From Alphaproteobacteria bacterium (GTDB lineage Bacteria; Pseudomonadota; Alphaproteobacteria; MPNO01; UBA2964), in assembly GCA_009377375.1 (NCBI GenBank), contig WHUE01000017.1:1-52729 (forward strand): DNA of 52,729 nucleotides, in the 5' to 3' direction. The number at the start of each line of letters is the position of its first letter. Position 1 is the stretch's first letter. The position numbers and the translations under genes were made by a program. Positions 24,470 to 33,992 of this stretch are shown here, in pieces. A model generated the notes under the pieces. That model ran no database searches. It was not told the origin of the DNA and was given only the letters and a program-made list of their open reading frames with translations.

Positions 24470-26710
24470 TCACATGAAGCTGTAGGGGTCGACGTCGACC
24501 TGCACGCGCACGCTGCCGGGCGGGCGGGTGCGCGACAGCCAGTCGCGCAGCACGCGCTGGATGTTGACGTCGCGCCGCGCCTTCAGCAGCAGGCGGCGGC
24601 GATGGCGGCCCCGCAGCATGGCCAGCGGCGCGGGGGCGGGTCCCAGCACCTGCACGCCATCGGCCTCCGGCCGGGTGCGGCCGAGCGCCCCGGCGGTGGC
24701 GTCCACCGCGCCTGCGTCGCGCCCGGAGACGATCAGCGCCGCCAGCCGGCCGAACGGCGGCAGGCCGCGCGACCGCCGCGCCTCCGCCTCCGCCGCCATG
24801 AAGCGGTCGCGCTCGCCGGAGACCAGCGCCTTCATGACCGGATGGTCCGGCATGTAGCTTTGCAGCAGCACCCGGCCCGGGCGATGGCCGCGCCCGGCGC
24901 GCCCGCCGAGCTGGTGCAGCATCTGATAGGTGCGCTCCGCCGCGCGCAAATCGCCGCCGCCGAGGCCGAGATCGGCGTCGATGGCGCCGACGAGGGTGAG
25001 ATACGGAAAATGGTGCCCCTTGGCCATGATCTGGGTGCCGATCAGCACGTCTATGGCGCGGTCCTGCATGCGGCGCACCAGCGCGTCCGCCAGCGCCGGG
25101 CTCTGGATGGTGTCCGACGCCATGATGTCGATGCGGGCGTCAGGGAACAGCGCCGCCGATTCCTCCGCCAGCCGCTCCACCCCGGGGCCGCAGGGCGCGA
25201 AGGAGTCCTGCGCCCCACATTCGGGACAGGAGGACGGCAGCCCGGTCGAAAAGCCGCAATGGTGGCATTGCAGCCGCCCGCCGAGCCGGTGCTCGACCAG
25301 CCACGCGGTGCACTGCGGACATTCCAGCCGGTGGCCGCAGCCGCGGCACAGCGTCAGCGGCGCATAGCCCCGCCGGTTGAGGAACAGCATCGACTGTTCG
25401 CCGGCCGCCAGAGTCTCGTTCACTGCCTCGGCCAGGGTCGGCGAAATCCAGCTCTGCCGCGCCATCGGCTCGCTGCGCATGTCGACGACCGCAACCGCCG
25501 GCATTTCCGCCACGCCGTGACGTTCGGGCAGATGCAGCCGGCCATAGCGCCCGGACTCGACATTGGCGACGGTTTCCAGCGCCGGGGTGGCGCTGGCCAG
25601 AACCACCGGAAAGCCCCCGAACCGGCCGCGCACCACCGCCATGTCGCGGGCGTTGTAGATGACGCCGTCCTCCTGCTTGAAGGACGCGTCGTGCTCCTCG
25701 TCCACCACGGCGAGGCCGAGATCGGGAAAGGGCAGGAACAGAGCCGAGCGGGCGCCGATCGCCACGGGCACGCGCCCGTTGGCGACGTCGCGCCAGATCT
25801 CGCGCCGCTCCGCCCCCGTCATGTCCGAATGCCACTGCGCCGGCGGCGCGCCGAAGCGGTCGCGGAAACGCTTCAGCCACTGGGCCGTCAGCGCGATCTC
25901 CGGCACCATGACCAGCGCCTGCCGCCCGCAGGCGAGCGCCGCGGCGATGGCTTCGAAATAGACCTCGGTCTTGCCCGAGCCCGTGACCCCGTCGAGCAGG
26001 GTGACGCCGAACCCCGCCTCGTCGCCCGGCGCGGCGGCGGCGCGCACGGTCCGGATCAGCGCCGCCGCCGCGTCCTGCTGGGCGGCCGACAGCACCGGGC
26101 CGGGCCGGGCATGGTCCGGCCGCGGCGCGGCGCTTTGCGGGGTAAGCCGCACGGGGGCCAGCATCCCGGCATCGGCCAGCCCGCGCACGACCGCCGACGA
26201 GACCCCCGCCTCGCGGGCCAGCTCCGCCGCCGGGCGGGGCGGGCCCTCCGCCAGCACGGCGAGCACGCGCCTTCGCGCCGGGGTCAGCCTGATTCGCGAA
26301 TCGGAATCGTCCGGGTCCGCGCAAGCGGCCAGCCGCCACGCAGTGACGGCGCGCGGCGGCTCCAGCGCCCCCGGCACGCTCATCGCCATGCGCAGCACCG
26401 CGCCGGGGGCGCTCACCGTATAGGCGGCGGCCCAGTCGATCAGCCGGCGCAACCCGTCCGCCATCGGCGGCACATCCAGCAGTGCTATGACATCCTTGAC
26501 CTTTTCCGGAGCGACCCCGCCCTCGCCCGGCCCCCACACGACTCCGTTGACGGTGCGGTTGCCGAGCGGCACGGCGACGAAATCGCCGGGCGCGAGATGC
26601 AGGCCCTCCGGCACGCGGTAGTCGTAAGCGCCGGCCAGCGGCAGCGGCAGCAGCACGCTGACCCGATCATCGGGCTTTATCGGGCTCGTGCTGGCGTGGC
26701 TCTCTGCCAT
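24470..26710 (-). CDS. priA: primosomal protein N' (replication restart helicase)
   Basis: 746 residues. The N-terminal 3'-DNA-binding domain ([20 protein letters not shown]) is followed by a winged helix and an SF2 helicase core with Walker A ([12 protein letters not shown]), DEEHD box and the zinc-binding cysteines (CRGCG, CPQC, CHHCG, CPECG). It restarts stalled forks. I took the ATG (MAESHAS); a GTG three codons upstream is also in frame. It is divergent from the transaldolase gene. Confidence 0.96.
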   Translation of the reverse strand: MAESHASTSPIKPDDRVSVLLPLPLAGAYDYRVPEGLHLAPGDFVAVPLGNRTVNGVVWGPGEGGVAPEKVKDVIALLDVPPMADGLRRLIDWAAAYTVSAPGAVLRMAMSVPGALEPPRAVTAWRLAACADPDDSDSRIRLTPARRRVLAVLAEGPPRPAAELAREAGVSSAVVRGLADAGMLAPVRLTPQSAAPRPDHARPGPVLSAAQQDAAAALIRTVRAAAAPGDEAGFGVTLLDGVTGSGKTEVYFEAIAAALACGRQALVMVPEIALTAQWLKRFRDRFGAPPAQWHSDMTGAERREIWRDVANGRVPVAIGARSALFLPFPDLGLAVVDEEHDASFKQEDGVIYNARDMAVVRGRFGGFPVVLASATPALETVANVESGRYGRLHLPERHGVAEMPAVAVVDMRSEPMARQSWISPTLAEAVNETLAAGEQSMLFLNRRGYAPLTLCRGCGHRLECPQCTAWLVEHRLGGRLQCHHCGFSTGLPSSCPECGAQDSFAPCGPGVERLAEESAALFPDARIDIMASDTIQSPALADALVRRMQDRAIDVLIGTQIMAKGHHFPYLTLVGAIDADLGLGGGDLRAAERTYQMLHQLGGRAGRGHRPGRVLLQSYMPDHPVMKALVSGERDRFMAAEAEARRSRGLPPFGRLAALIVSGRDAGAVDATAGALGRTRPEADGVQVLGPAPAPLAMLRGRHRRRLLLKARRDVNIQRVLRDWLSRTRPPGSVRVQVDVDPYSFM

Positions 26711-26809
26711 GCGATACACTTACGCCGAGGTTCCCGGGCGGACAAGCAGCGCCGCCGCGTGGCCGGGAGCCGCGCAAGTTCCGTAACCGGCTCGAACCCG
26801 AAAGGCGCC

Positions 26810-27472
26810 ATGAAATTCTTTGTCGACACCGCGGATACGAATGAGATCCGCGACCTTGCCGCGACGGGCCTGCTCGACGGCGTGACCACCAACCCCTCCC
26901 TCGTCGCCAAGACCGGGCGCAAGTTCCTCGATGTCGTGCGCGAGATCTGCGAGATGGTCGAAGGGCCGGTGAGCGCGGAGGTGGCCGCCACCGATTTCGA
27001 GACGATGCATGCGGAGGGCCAGAAGCTGGCGAAGATCGCGCCCAATGTCGCGGTCAAGGTGCCGCTGACGCCGGACGGGCTGAAGACCTGCAAGGCGCTG
27101 AGCCAGCAGGGCACGATGGTCAACGTGACGCTGTGCTTTTCGCCCGGACAGGCGCTCTTGGCGGCCAAGGCCGGGGCCAGCTTCATCTCGCCCTTCATCG
27201 GCCGGCTGGACGATGTCGGCACCGACGGGATGCAGCTCATCGCGGATATCTGCCATATCTACCGGAATTACGACAGCATCCGGACGGAGGTGCTGGTCGC
27301 CAGCATCCGCCACCCGATGCACGTGGTGGATGCCGCCAGGATCGGCGCCGACGTCGCCACCCTGCCGCCCGGCGTGCTGCGCCAGCTCTACAACCACCCG
27401 CTGACCGACAAGGGGCTGGCGGCCTTCCTGGCCGACTGGAAAAAGACCGGCCAGTCGATTCTGGACGACTGA
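26810..27472 (+). CDS. fsa: fructose-6-phosphate aldolase / transaldolase (TalC/MipB family)
   Basis: 220 residues, the short decameric class: [30 protein letters not shown], and the Schiff-base Lys83 in [11 protein letters not shown]. Members act either as transaldolase or as fructose-6-phosphate aldolase, and sequence alone does not decide. AAAGG precedes the ATG. DUF484 follows 3 bp after the stop. A 1055-residue open frame running through this gene from within priA antisense is an artefact of high G+C. Confidence 0.93.
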   Translation: MKFFVDTADTNEIRDLAATGLLDGVTTNPSLVAKTGRKFLDVVREICEMVEGPVSAEVAATDFETMHAEGQKLAKIAPNVAVKVPLTPDGLKTCKALSQQGTMVNVTLCFSPGQALLAAKAGASFISPFIGRLDDVGTDGMQLIADICHIYRNYDSIRTEVLVASIRHPMHVVDAARIGADVATLPPGVLRQLYNHPLTDKGLAAFLADWKKTGQSILDD

Positions 27473-27475
27473 GCG

Positions 27476-28195
27476 ATGAAAGGCTCCCCCGAGGACGCGA
27501 AGGCGCTGAGCCCGGAGGTCATAGCCCCTGAAGCCGTCGCCGCCTATCTGCGCCGCCATCCGGACTTCCTGAACGAGCACCCCGATCTGATCGCCGCGCT
27601 GGTGCCGCCGGATTTCGACCACGGCGAATCGGTCGTGGACATGCAGCACTTCATGCTGGAGCGGCTGCGCGGCGAGCTGGCGCAGGCGAAGACGCGCGAA
27701 CGCACCCTGCTGTCGGCGGCGGAGGGCAATGCCAACGTGCAGGCCCGGGTGCATCTGTCGGTGCGGAAGCTGCTGGCCGCGCGCTCCTTCGAGCATCTGA
27801 TCGAGATCGTCACCGGCGAGCTGCCCGAAATCCTCGAGCTCGCCGCCACCGCGCTCTGCGTCGAGACGGCGGAGCCGCTGCCGCCCGGGGCGCGCGACGT
27901 GGGCGTCGTCGTGCTGAAGCCGGGCGCGATCGACAGGCTGCTGCCCGCCGGCCGCGACATCGCGCTGAAATCCGACACGCCCGGCGACAAGGCCGTCTTC
28001 GGCAGCCGGGCGGGCAGCGTGCGTTCGGTGGCCATGATGCGGCTCCGCTTCGGGGTCGGCTCGCCCGCCGGGCTGTTCGCGCTCGGCGCCGCGGCGCGGG
28101 ACGGGTTCGACGAGCGGCAGGGCACCGAGCTCCTGTCCTTCCTCGCCCATGTCATCCAGAACAGCATCCGCCGATGGCTGGTGCTGGGGTCCTGA
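27476..28195 (+). CDS. DUF484 family protein
   Basis: 239 residues. VAAYLRRHPDFLNEHPDLIAAL is the family N-terminus, followed by a short coiled coil and a GAF-like domain (about residues 95-235). The gene is nearly always next to xerC, as here, where their frames overlap by 22 bp. That association hints at a link with chromosome dimer resolution or division, but the biochemical role is unknown. Confidence 0.9.
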   Translation: MKGSPEDAKALSPEVIAPEAVAAYLRRHPDFLNEHPDLIAALVPPDFDHGESVVDMQHFMLERLRGELAQAKTRERTLLSAAEGNANVQARVHLSVRKLLAARSFEHLIEIVTGELPEILELAATALCVETAEPLPPGARDVGVVVLKPGAIDRLLPAGRDIALKSDTPGDKAVFGSRAGSVRSVAMMRLRFGVGSPAGLFALGAAARDGFDERQGTELLSFLAHVIQNSIRRWLVLGS

Positions 28196-29124
28196 TCCGC
28201 GCGCCGATAGCGGCCGACCTCACCGAGACCATCGAGGCCTGGCGGCGTTGGATCGCCGACGAGCGCCGCGCCTCCGACCACACGCTCGACGCCTATACGC
28301 GCGATCTCGCAGCCTTCCTGGAATTTCTCGCCGACCATCTGGGCGGCCCGCCGGACCTCGCCGCGCTGGCGCGGCTGACAGCGGCCGATTTCCGCAGCTA
28401 CCTCGCCCGCCGCGCCGGGTCCGGGCTGGCGCACAGCTCCACCGCGCGGGCGATATCCACGCTGCGCAACTTCTTCCGCTTCCTCGAGCGCACCGGCCGG
28501 GGCGCCAACCCGGTCATCGCCACCGTGCGCGCCCCGCGCCCGAAACCGCCGATCCCCAAGCCGCTGACCGAGGGCGAGGCGCTGGAGGTGCTGGAAGCGG
28601 CGGCGGAAACCGCGGGCGAGCCGTGGATGGGGCTGCGCGACGTCGCGCTGCTGACCCTGCTTTACGGGTGCGGGCTGCGCATCGACGAGGCGCTGTCGCT
28701 GGACGCGGGCGATGTGCCGGAGGGCGACGTCATGACCGTGACCGGCAAGGGCAACAAGCAGCGCATCGTGCCGCTGCTGCCCGTCGTGACGGAGGCGATC
28801 CGCGCCTACCTGGCCGCCACCCCGTTCCCCGTCACCCGCGACTCGCCGCTGTTCCGCGGCGCGCGCGGCGGACGGCTCAACCCCGGCGTAGTGCAGCGGC
28901 GAATGCGCGAGATCAGGGGCGCGCTGGCGCTGCCCGAAACGGCGACGCCGCACGCTTTGCGCCATTCCTTCGCTACCCATCTGCTGGGCGCCGGCGGCGA
29001 CCTGCGCACCATCCAGGAGCTGCTCGGCCACGCCTCGCTGAGCACCACCCAGCGGTACACCAGCGTCGATTCCGACCGTCTCGCCGCGGTCCACCGCGCG
29101 GCGCATCCGCGGGCGCGAGGGTAA
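28174..29124 (+). CDS. xerC: site-specific tyrosine recombinase XerC
   Basis: 316 residues. The SAM-like N-terminal domain (about 15-115) precedes the catalytic domain with R169 (GCGLRIDEALSL), K192 (TGKGNKQR), H260 and R263 (HALRHSFATH), H286 (LLGHASLSTTQ) and nucleophile Tyr295 (QRYTSVD). With XerD it resolves chromosome dimers at dif. Gene order (DUF484-xerC) marks it as the housekeeping recombinase rather than a phage integrase. Confidence 0.95.
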   Translation: MAGAGVLIRAPIAADLTETIEAWRRWIADERRASDHTLDAYTRDLAAFLEFLADHLGGPPDLAALARLTAADFRSYLARRAGSGLAHSSTARAISTLRNFFRFLERTGRGANPVIATVRAPRPKPPIPKPLTEGEALEVLEAAAETAGEPWMGLRDVALLTLLYGCGLRIDEALSLDAGDVPEGDVMTVTGKGNKQRIVPLLPVVTEAIRAYLAATPFPVTRDSPLFRGARGGRLNPGVVQRRMREIRGALALPETATPHALRHSFATHLLGAGGDLRTIQELLGHASLSTTQRYTSVDSDRLAAVHRAAHPRARG

Positions 29125-29221
29125 ATAAAGCCCCTACCTCTCGTGCGGCTTGCCCGGCGGCCCCATATTTGGTTCCATACGGTAGTTCTTCACCGCCCTT
29201 CAGAAGCATGGGAGCCCCGCG

Positions 29222-30076
29222 ATGGCTGTCACCGTTCATACCCTCTCACCGGCGCTCGGCGCGGAAATCCGCGGCGTCGACCTGTCCCGTCCACTGGATG
29301 AGGCGGAGGTGCGCGGCATCTACGACGCGTGGCTGGCGCATCAGGTGATCGTGTTCCGCGATCAGACGATGTCGGACGAGGACCATATCCGCTTCGGCAA
29401 CCACATGGGCAAGGTCGGCGAGTACAAGCGGCCGAAGACGATGCGCAGCAAGGCGCTGGCCGACTACCACGAATCGGTGATGCTGGTGAGCAACATCCGC
29501 GAGGACGGCGAGCCCATCGGGGCGCTGCCGGACGGCGAGATGATGTTCCACACCGACACCACCTACGATCAGAAGCCGCACAAGGCGACCACGCTCTACG
29601 CCATCGAGATTCCGAGCCGGGGCGGCGAAACGCTGTTCGCCAACCAGTACATGACCTATGACGCCCTGCCCGCCGCGATCCGCGAGCGGCTCGACGGCTG
29701 CGTGGCCTATAACGCCTACGAGTTCGGCACCACGATCAAGACCAAGGAGCGCTACGACGCGCCGGAGATGCGCAGCGCCCGTCACCCCGTCTTCCTGCGT
29801 CACCCGGAGACGGGACGCATGGCGCTTTACGTCAACGAGCTGATGACCGAGCAGGTCGAGGGGCTGGACGAGGCCGAAAGCCGCCGGCTGCTGGACGAGA
29901 TATTCGCCCTCCAGAAGCGGCCGGAATTCCTGTATGAACACCGCTGGCGCGTCGGCGACCTGGTGATGTGGGACAACCGCTGCACCCTTCATGCGCGGCG
30001 GGACTTCCCGCGCGAGGAACGACGGCTGCTGCGCCGCATTACCGTCGAAGACGGCGCCATGCCGCGCGCCGCCTGA
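29222..30076 (+). CDS. TauD/TfdA-type Fe(II)/2-oxoglutarate dioxygenase, copy 1
   Basis: 284 residues. The iron ligands are H110 and D112 (MMFHTDTTY) and the distal H257 (CTLHARRDF), with the 2-oxoglutarate-binding Arg in the REERRLLRR segment. The substrate cannot be told: taurine, sulfonates, phenoxyacids and others are all handled by this family. It is a close paralog of the next gene, which starts 44 bp downstream. The 97-bp upstream gap holds no strong promoter. Confidence 0.9.
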   Translation: MAVTVHTLSPALGAEIRGVDLSRPLDEAEVRGIYDAWLAHQVIVFRDQTMSDEDHIRFGNHMGKVGEYKRPKTMRSKALADYHESVMLVSNIREDGEPIGALPDGEMMFHTDTTYDQKPHKATTLYAIEIPSRGGETLFANQYMTYDALPAAIRERLDGCVAYNAYEFGTTIKTKERYDAPEMRSARHPVFLRHPETGRMALYVNELMTEQVEGLDEAESRRLLDEIFALQKRPEFLYEHRWRVGDLVMWDNRCTLHARRDFPREERRLLRRITVEDGAMPRAA

Positions 30077-30120
30077 ACGCAACGCCGACCCCGACCATTC
30101 GAGAAACGGAGCCAATCGTC

Positions 30121-30972
30121 ATGTCCATCACCGTCACCAAGCTTTCGCCCGCCTGCGGCGCCGAGATTTCCGGCGTCGACCTGCGCGAGGAGCTCGACGC
30201 CGAGACCGTGGCCGCGATCCGCGCGGCCTGGATGGAGAACCTGGTGATCTGCTTCCGCGGCCAGGACCTCCGCCCGGACGACCAGAAGCGCGTCTGCGGC
30301 TATTTCGGCCAGATCGGCGCCTATAACCGGCCGAAGGAGCGCCAGAACCCGGACCACGCCAGCGACACCATCATGCTGGTCAGCAACGTCAAGGACGACA
30401 AGGGCCGCCATATCGGCGCTCATCCAGACGGCGAGATGATGTGGCACACCGACACCGCCTATGCGGCGCACCCGCATATGGCGACCACGCTGTTCGGGGT
30501 GGAGGTGCCGGATACCGGCGGCAACACGCTGTTCTCCAACCAGTACCTGGTCTACGACGCGCTGTCGGACGCGCTGAAGCAGAAGCTGGCCGGCAAGATG
30601 GCGATCAACGCCTACGAGTTCGGCACCACGGTCAAGACCTTCGCCCATTACGACCGCAGCAAGGTGCCGCACCACGCGCACCCGGTGCTGCGCAGGCATC
30701 CGGAGACGGGCAGGACCACCGTGTATGTCTGCGAGCTGATGACCGAGGAGATCGTCGGGCTGAGCCCGGAGGAGAACGAGGCGGTGCTGTCGGAAATCTA
30801 CGCACTGCAGCGCCGGCCGGACTTCATCTACGCCCATAACTGGCAGGTCGGCGACTTCGTCATGTGGGACAACCGCTGCCTGCTGCACGCCCGCACCGAC
30901 TTCCCGCGCGAGCAGCGCCGGCTGCTGCGCCGCGTCACCATCGAGGACGCGGCCGAGGTCATGGCTGCCTGA
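30121..30972 (+). CDS. TauD/TfdA-type Fe(II)/2-oxoglutarate dioxygenase, copy 2
   Basis: 283 residues, aligned along its full length with copy 1 (shared GVDL, ALPDGEMM/AHPDGEMM, NAYEFGTT, RHPETGR, ELMTE and FPRE blocks). The ligands H109, D111 and H256 are conserved. It begins at the ATG with the same S-P-A-x-GAEI start as copy 1, and GGAG is present upstream. Both copies keep all catalytic residues, so they probably act on different substrates or successive steps. The gene is convergent with the MFS transporter. Confidence 0.9.
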   Translation: MSITVTKLSPACGAEISGVDLREELDAETVAAIRAAWMENLVICFRGQDLRPDDQKRVCGYFGQIGAYNRPKERQNPDHASDTIMLVSNVKDDKGRHIGAHPDGEMMWHTDTAYAAHPHMATTLFGVEVPDTGGNTLFSNQYLVYDALSDALKQKLAGKMAINAYEFGTTVKTFAHYDRSKVPHHAHPVLRRHPETGRTTVYVCELMTEEIVGLSPEENEAVLSEIYALQRRPDFIYAHNWQVGDFVMWDNRCLLHARTDFPREQRRLLRRVTIEDAAEVMAA

Positions 30973-30981
30973 CCGTCGCGT

Positions 30982-32175
30982 TCACTCGCGCCGGCCGAGC
31001 GCCATCACGGCGAGCAGCGCGAAGGCGCTGCCCGCCCCGCAGACCAGGAAGGCGAGGCCCCACCCGGCCATAGACTGGCCGCCGGCGAGATCGAGCGTGA
31101 ACCCCATCGCCGCCGGCCCGAACACGCCGCCGAGGAAGCCGATGAAGGCGTGCATCGCCAGCGTGGCGCCGCGCTGTCCGGCGGCGGCGGCCGCCACCGT
31201 GCCCGCCGTCAGCGCCGCCGAATCGCCGGTCAGCAGCGCGCCGTAGACCAGGCAGAGCCCGACCGCGAGCGGCCATGACATTCCGCCCGCGAACCCGGTG
31301 ACGGCGGCAAGGAGAACGGAGGCGACGGTGACGATGGCGATCGTCCGCCGCCGGCCGATGCGCAGGGCGAGCTCGTTGCCGAATATGCTGGCCGGCACGC
31401 CGAGAAGCGTGGCCAGCGCGGCGATGCCGGTGGCGCCGAAGCCGGTGGTCGTGCCGCCGTCGGCGGTGGCGGCGTAGACGAGGAAGGCCACCGCCCAGGA
31501 GCGGAAGGCGAACAGCTCCCAGTTATGGCCGCAATAGCCGAGGATATAGGCCATCGCCGGCCGGTTGCGGAGTACCGGGCGGAAATCCAGCAGATGGGTC
31601 TGCGGCTGCGGCGCCCGCTCGTGCGGAGCGCCGGCGGGCAGCGCGGCGAGGACAATGGCGGCCGAGGCGGCCGCGCCGAGCGCCGTCGCGGCGAACGCCC
31701 AGCCCCAGCCGAGCAGCGGCGCGATGCCGCCGGCCATCACATAGGACAGCGCCGCGCCGATGCCGAAGCTGGCCGTGTAGAAGGCGACGTAGCGCGACTG
31801 TTTCGGCCCTTCCGTACGGTCGCTGAGCGCCTTGAGCCCGGGCATGTAGGTGCCGGCCAGCCCGATGCCGTGCAGCGTGCGGAAAAGCAGCGCCGACCAG
31901 AACCCCTCGGCGAAGACCGCGAAGCCGACGCTCGCCGCCGCCCCCAGCGCCAGCGAGCCGAGAACGACCCGGCGCGGATCCATCCTGTCGGTGAGGCTGA
32001 CGAGCGCCGGAACCGCAGCGACATAGCCGGCGAAATAGACGCCGCTGATCAGCCCGGCCTCGCTGTTGGACAGTCCCCATTCCGCCGTGAAGGTGGGAAT
32101 CAGCGCCTGGAAGCTGGCGAAGCTCAGCATGCCGAGCACTTCGGCCGCGCACATGGCGAGGACGAAGCGCAGCAT
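30982..32175 (-). CDS. major facilitator superfamily transporter
   Basis: 397 residues with 12 hydrophobic segments. The loop between helices 2 and 3 carries a degenerate signature (VSLTDRMDPRRV), consistent with MFS. The substrate is unknown. It faces the tandem dioxygenases tail to tail with 9 bp between, so shared function is possible but not implied by co-transcription. It starts 6 bp after the small membrane protein's stop codon on the other side. Confidence 0.88.
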   Translation of the reverse strand: MLRFVLAMCAAEVLGMLSFASFQALIPTFTAEWGLSNSEAGLISGVYFAGYVAAVPALVSLTDRMDPRRVVLGSLALGAAASVGFAVFAEGFWSALLFRTLHGIGLAGTYMPGLKALSDRTEGPKQSRYVAFYTASFGIGAALSYVMAGGIAPLLGWGWAFAATALGAAASAAIVLAALPAGAPHERAPQPQTHLLDFRPVLRNRPAMAYILGYCGHNWELFAFRSWAVAFLVYAATADGGTTTGFGATGIAALATLLGVPASIFGNELALRIGRRRTIAIVTVASVLLAAVTGFAGGMSWPLAVGLCLVYGALLTGDSAALTAGTVAAAAAGQRGATLAMHAFIGFLGGVFGPAAMGFTLDLAGGQSMAGWGLAFLVCGAGSAFALLAVMALGRRE

Positions 32176-32181
32176 GACGGC

Positions 32182-32454
32182 TCAGCCGGTTTTGGGGCCG
32201 CGCCTGAAGATGCGCTGCGCGACCTCCGCCGCCTTGGCTTCGGTCCTGTCCATCATCGCGGCGAGCTTCGGCCAGCGGTGGCGCGCCCATGCGATGCGGC
32301 CGCGCACCCAGGCGGATTCCTTCGACAGCAGCGCCAGGCCGATGCCGAAGAACAGGAACCCCTGCAGGATGGGCAGGAACAGCCCGATGATCCCGATCAG
32401 GATGAACATCCAGCCCAGGGTCAGAATGACGATGCGGCGAACGGCTTTTCGCAT
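32182..32454 (-). CDS. small two-helix membrane protein (PGPGW-like)
   Basis: 90 residues from the ATG (MRKAVRRIVILTLGWMFIL). Two membrane segments form a hairpin (LGWMFILIGIIGLFLPI and LQGFLFFGIGLALLS), then a basic tail with RGRIAWARHRWP. It resembles the PGPGW family of small inner-membrane proteins, though the PGPGW motif itself reads LPILQG. The frame is open to a TTG at 32538, which would add 28 Pro/Arg-rich residues; the ATG gives the more usual length. Function unknown. Confidence 0.7.
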   Translation of the reverse strand: MRKAVRRIVILTLGWMFILIGIIGLFLPILQGFLFFGIGLALLSKESAWVRGRIAWARHRWPKLAAMMDRTEAKAAEVAQRIFRRGPKTG

Positions 32455-32570
32455 GGCGGCGACAGGTCTCTCAGGCCGCGCGGAGGGGAGGTCGAGGCGC
32501 GGGCGCACAGGCTTAACGGGTCGCGCAACGCCGATCAACCATGACGACGCGCAGACCCGAAAAATCGGGG

Positions 32571-33992
32571 TCAGACGTGAATCGCGCCCAGTCCGGCGGC
32601 GGCCAGCGCCGCTTCCTTGACCGCCTCGTTCAGCGTCGGATGGGCGTGGCAGGTCCGCGCGACGTCCTCGGCGCTGGCCTGGAACTCCATGGCGAGCGCC
32701 AGCTCGGCGATCAGCGTGCCGGCGTCGGGGCCGACGATGTGGGCGCCGAGCACCCGGTCGGTCTCGGCGTCGGCGATGATCTTGACGAAGCCGGCGGTGT
32801 CGAATCCGGCCGCCCGCGCGCGCGAGCTGGCCATGAAGGGAAACTTGCCGATACGCAGCTTCACGCCGTCCTGCCTGAGCTCGTCCTCAGTCTTGCCGAC
32901 GGAAGCGGCCTCGGGCGCGGTATAGACCACCCCGGGAATGGTGTTGTAGTCGATATGGCCGGCCTGACCGGCCATCATCTCGACGCAGACATAGCCCTCG
33001 TCCTCGGCCTTGTGCGCCAGCATCGGGCCGGGGATGACGTCGCCGATGGCGTAGACGCCGTCGACGTTCGTCCGGAACGTCCCGTCCACCTGGATGAAGC
33101 CGCGATTGTCGCGCTCGACCCCGATCTCGTCGAGGCCCAGCCCGTCGGTGTAGGGCCGGCGGCCGATGGCGACCAGCACCACGTCGCAGGCGATTTCCTC
33201 GGCGTCGCCGCCCTTGGCGGGCTCGACCGTCAGCGTCACGCCGGACTTCGCCGTCTTCGCCGCCGTCACCTTCGCGCCGAGGCGGAACTCCATCCCCTGC
33301 TTCTTCAGGATCTTGCCCATCTCGGCGGCGACGTCCGAATCCATCGCCGGCAGGATGCGGTCGAGGAACTCCACCACCGTGACCTTCGCCCCGAGCCGGC
33401 CCCACACGGAGCCCATCTCGAGCCCGATATAGCCGCCGCCGACGACCACAAGATGTTCCGGCACCTTCGGCAGCGACAGCGCGCCGGTGGAGGAGACGAT
33501 CTGCTTCTCGTCCACCTCGACGCCCGGCAGCGGCATCGATTCGGAGCCGGTGGCGATCAGGATGCGCTTCGCCGAGACGGTCTTCTTCGCGCCCTTGCCG
33601 TCGGCCGGCGCGATCTCCACCTCGCCCTTGCCCTTCAGCGTCGCGACGCCGACGATCTGCTCCACCTTGTTCTTCTTGAACAGGAAGCCGATGCCCTTGG
33701 TCAGCCCGTCGACCACCTTGTCCTTGCGGCCCAGCATGGTCTTGAGGTCGAGCGCGACGCCGGAGACGGCGACGCCGTGCCCGGCCAGCTCATGGCTCGC
33801 CTCGACGAACTTTTCCGAGCTCTGCAGCAGCGCCTTGGACGGGATGCAGCCGACATTGAGGCAGGTGCCGCCGAGGGCGGCGCGCTTGTCCACGCAGGCG
33901 ACCGACATGCCGAGCTGGGCGGCGCGGATCGCCGCGACATAGCCGCCGGGTCCGCCGCCGATGACGACGAGGTCGTAGGACGTCCCGGCCAT
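32571..33992 (-). CDS. lpd: dihydrolipoyl dehydrogenase (E3)
   Basis: 473 residues. FAD motif VVIGGGPGGYVAAIRAAQLG, redox-active C44/C49 in GGTCLNVGCIPSK, NAD motif VVVGGGYIGLEMGSVWGRLG and the C-terminal catalytic HAHPTLNE. It reoxidises the lipoyl group of SucB. Its ATG overlaps the sucB stop as TGATG, so it is the E3 of this 2-oxoglutarate dehydrogenase and may also serve other complexes. Confidence 0.97.
   Translation of the reverse strand: MAGTSYDLVVIGGGPGGYVAAIRAAQLGMSVACVDKRAALGGTCLNVGCIPSKALLQSSEKFVEASHELAGHGVAVSGVALDLKTMLGRKDKVVDGLTKGIGFLFKKNKVEQIVGVATLKGKGEVEIAPADGKGAKKTVSAKRILIATGSESMPLPGVEVDEKQIVSSTGALSLPKVPEHLVVVGGGYIGLEMGSVWGRLGAKVTVVEFLDRILPAMDSDVAAEMGKILKKQGMEFRLGAKVTAAKTAKSGVTLTVEPAKGGDAEEIACDVVLVAIGRRPYTDGLGLDEIGVERDNRGFIQVDGTFRTNVDGVYAIGDVIPGPMLAHKAEDEGYVCVEMMAGQAGHIDYNTIPGVVYTAPEAASVGKTEDELRQDGVKLRIGKFPFMASSRARAAGFDTAGFVKIIADAETDRVLGAHIVGPDAGTLIAELALAMEFQASAEDVARTCHAHPTLNEAVKEAALAAAGLGAIHV

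Noticed and set aside
28174-29124. xerC as the integrase of a genomic island
   Set aside because: It is linked to DUF484 in the normal housekeeping order, and no att repeats, tRNA or phage genes are nearby.
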